Positions 62,621 through 64,000 of a DNA stretch of 64,000 nt are shown in pieces. Origin of the DNA: Fistularia commersonii (Eukaryota; Chordata; Actinopteri; Syngnathiformes; Fistulariidae); the NCBI GenBank assembly GCA_037954325.1, contig JBBMNZ010000031.1, forward strand, positions 1,332,001 to 1,396,000, given 5' to 3'. The position numbers and the translations under genes were made by a program. The stretch's first letter is position 1; each line of letters starts with the position of its first letter. The notes under the pieces are model-generated. The model was not told the origin of the DNA. It made no database searches and saw nothing but the letters and a program-made list of their open reading frames with translations.

Positions 62621-64000
62621 AGTTGCAATGTTAAACTTCAGAAAATAGACCCCAAATAATGACAACCATGATGGCTTAAGACATCACATTAACCTTTGCT
62701 CCCACAATGTTATATCCGATTGAAAAGATTCAATATGAGATTGTTGTATGGTGTTAGTATGTGAGTCAAGTAGCGGCAGCTGAAAAGTAGTATACATTAA
62801 TTAAAGTTTGATCAAACGAATGCATGATGGTCACCACTTCAATTTAGGAACGTAAATAAGATGGGAAATTCAGACTCCTGTCATTGGGGAATACATTTCC
62901 CCAATACGTTTCTCCAATGACAGCATTTCCGATAATGTTTAATGTTGGTTAAATGTTGGCATATTGTCACAAGCAACTAGTGGCGGTAAAAAATCAGTTC
63001 CATGCTGGACTATCTATGGCTCCTCCAGTCCATCACACTCCATTATCATCCATCCATCCTGTATTCATACGTGTGTGTGTGATTGTGTGTTAATGCTTTG
63101 TGGTAGTGGGTAGAATCAGACCTTTATGAATGGCACTCTAGCCTTTCTTCTCTCTAATTGGAGCAGAAACCCCGCCAACACGCGCACAAACGCACGCACG
63201 CAAGCGCGCGCACACACACACACACACACACCTGTAGCAGCACCAATGCAAACCAAGGGAGAGGAGTTTCACTTGGCAATGTAAGTGATTATTTACTGTC
63301 TTCTTACTATCCTGTACATTCATGCGTGGTTGCTAACAAACGGTTTATCTAACCCTAACTGACAGGGTCGTACACTTCTGCGAGTCTATCATGTCCCGAT
63401 GCAGGACACAAAGCCAACTGCATCAGACAATATGGCGGTTTCCTTTGGCGCCCATGAAGGTGCTTCATTGACACTGTTCAGTTATTGCATTGGAGAAAAG
63501 TTTTGAAAGACAAAGTTTTTGGCAATTTATCAATGGTGAAAACACTTGGGAGAAAATTGGGAGGAGGAAAAATTGATTCATTTTGATGTGTCCAAGTCAC
63601 ATGACAGTCAGCTGTTTCAATGTCTTAATGGACATTATAAACATGAAAACATCATCAGATTTGTTTTGACTCAAAAAAAACCCAAGTCAACAATATGACA
63701 ATGAAAAAAATATCAGGAATTACCCAGGCATTATCAAGAAAATATCCAGAAACAATTAACCTGAACTTCTCCAAAAAAAACAATCATCATAAAACTAGGT
63801 GCAGAAACATTTTTGAGATACTGTACAGTATAATCTTAAAGTCCCGAAACTGAATGTTATGAATGTCTCTGTCAACTTCTGTCCCAACTATACTTTTTTT
63901 TGAGTTTATTCATGCCACATGAGTCGACAGAAACCAGCCTGATACAGGGTGCAACAAGTTTTTAGTTTGTACAATGGTTCAAGACCAACCTATATTTTAC
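62621..64000. other. No gene recognised; CA/CG-rich array
   Basis: A purine/pyrimidine alternating array at 63180-63231 (GCACGCACGCAAGCGCGCGC then (CA)n) could form Z-DNA. Palindromic CATTGGGGAATACATTTCCCCAATA lies at about 62883-62907. Otherwise unique-looking AT-rich DNA. Confidence 0.5.

Overview
The window looks like teleost fish nuclear DNA. It is AT-rich, has no dense protein coding on either strand, carries fish-type microsatellites, and is filled with decayed transposable elements of families typical of fish genomes. These include RTE-clade LINEs with (GAA)n-like tails, an L2-type LINE, tRNA-derived SINEs, Tc1/mariner, pogo and Tigger elements, several hAT lineages and a solo LTR. No tRNA or rRNA gene, CRISPR array or operon is visible. 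The window appears to be intron and/or intergenic DNA around the 5' part of a host gene. The best host-gene candidate is one minus-strand first coding exon at 40515-40704, inside a CpG-rich segment.

Layout. 1-4.1 kb: 3' part of a Tc1-like element, an L2-type LINE fragment (minus) and a deleted pogo-like element. 4.1-9.7 kb: mostly unique AT-rich DNA with one SINE. 9.77-13.4 kb: RTE copy A wedged between two pogo-like 5' ends that face each other. 14.5-15.7 kb: (TCGC)n/(TCAC)n and (CA)n repeats in a CpG-rich patch. 15.97-18.74 kb: RTE copy B with target-site duplications (TSDs). 19.85-23.1 kb: a SINE followed by a four-level nest (hAT-type MITE in hAT in Tigger in RTE). 24.3-27.5 kb: RTE copy C, with the best-preserved reverse transcriptase. 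27.5-36 kb: mostly unique DNA with SINEs and two RTE fragments. 36.56-40.24 kb: RTE copy D with a nested, internally deleted hAT, followed by a tandem duplication of the junction. 40.5-41.5 kb: CpG-rich candidate promoter and exon. 43.8-45.8 kb: solo LTR, then an RTE fragment split by a pogo-like element. 49.06-51.4 kb: two hAT remnants. 51.75-56.2 kb: minus-strand RTE split by a nearly complete 2.8-kb hAT with a perfect 8-bp TSD and bounded by a second hAT that carries a MITE. 56.3-57.4 kb: another LINE. 59-64 kb: a Tc1-like remnant, SINEs and a BED-finger hAT with a SINE inside.

No element here encodes an intact protein. The interest lies in insertion order: several nests can be dated relative to each other from exact TSDs and from host sequence that re-joins across the insertion. 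The RTE copies repeatedly served as targets for DNA transposons. Family names come from motifs I can read (APE endonuclease, RT FADD box, BED finger, hAT dimerisation region, CENP-B-like and Brinker-like helix-turn-helix regions). Exact subfamily names would need a repeat-library search.
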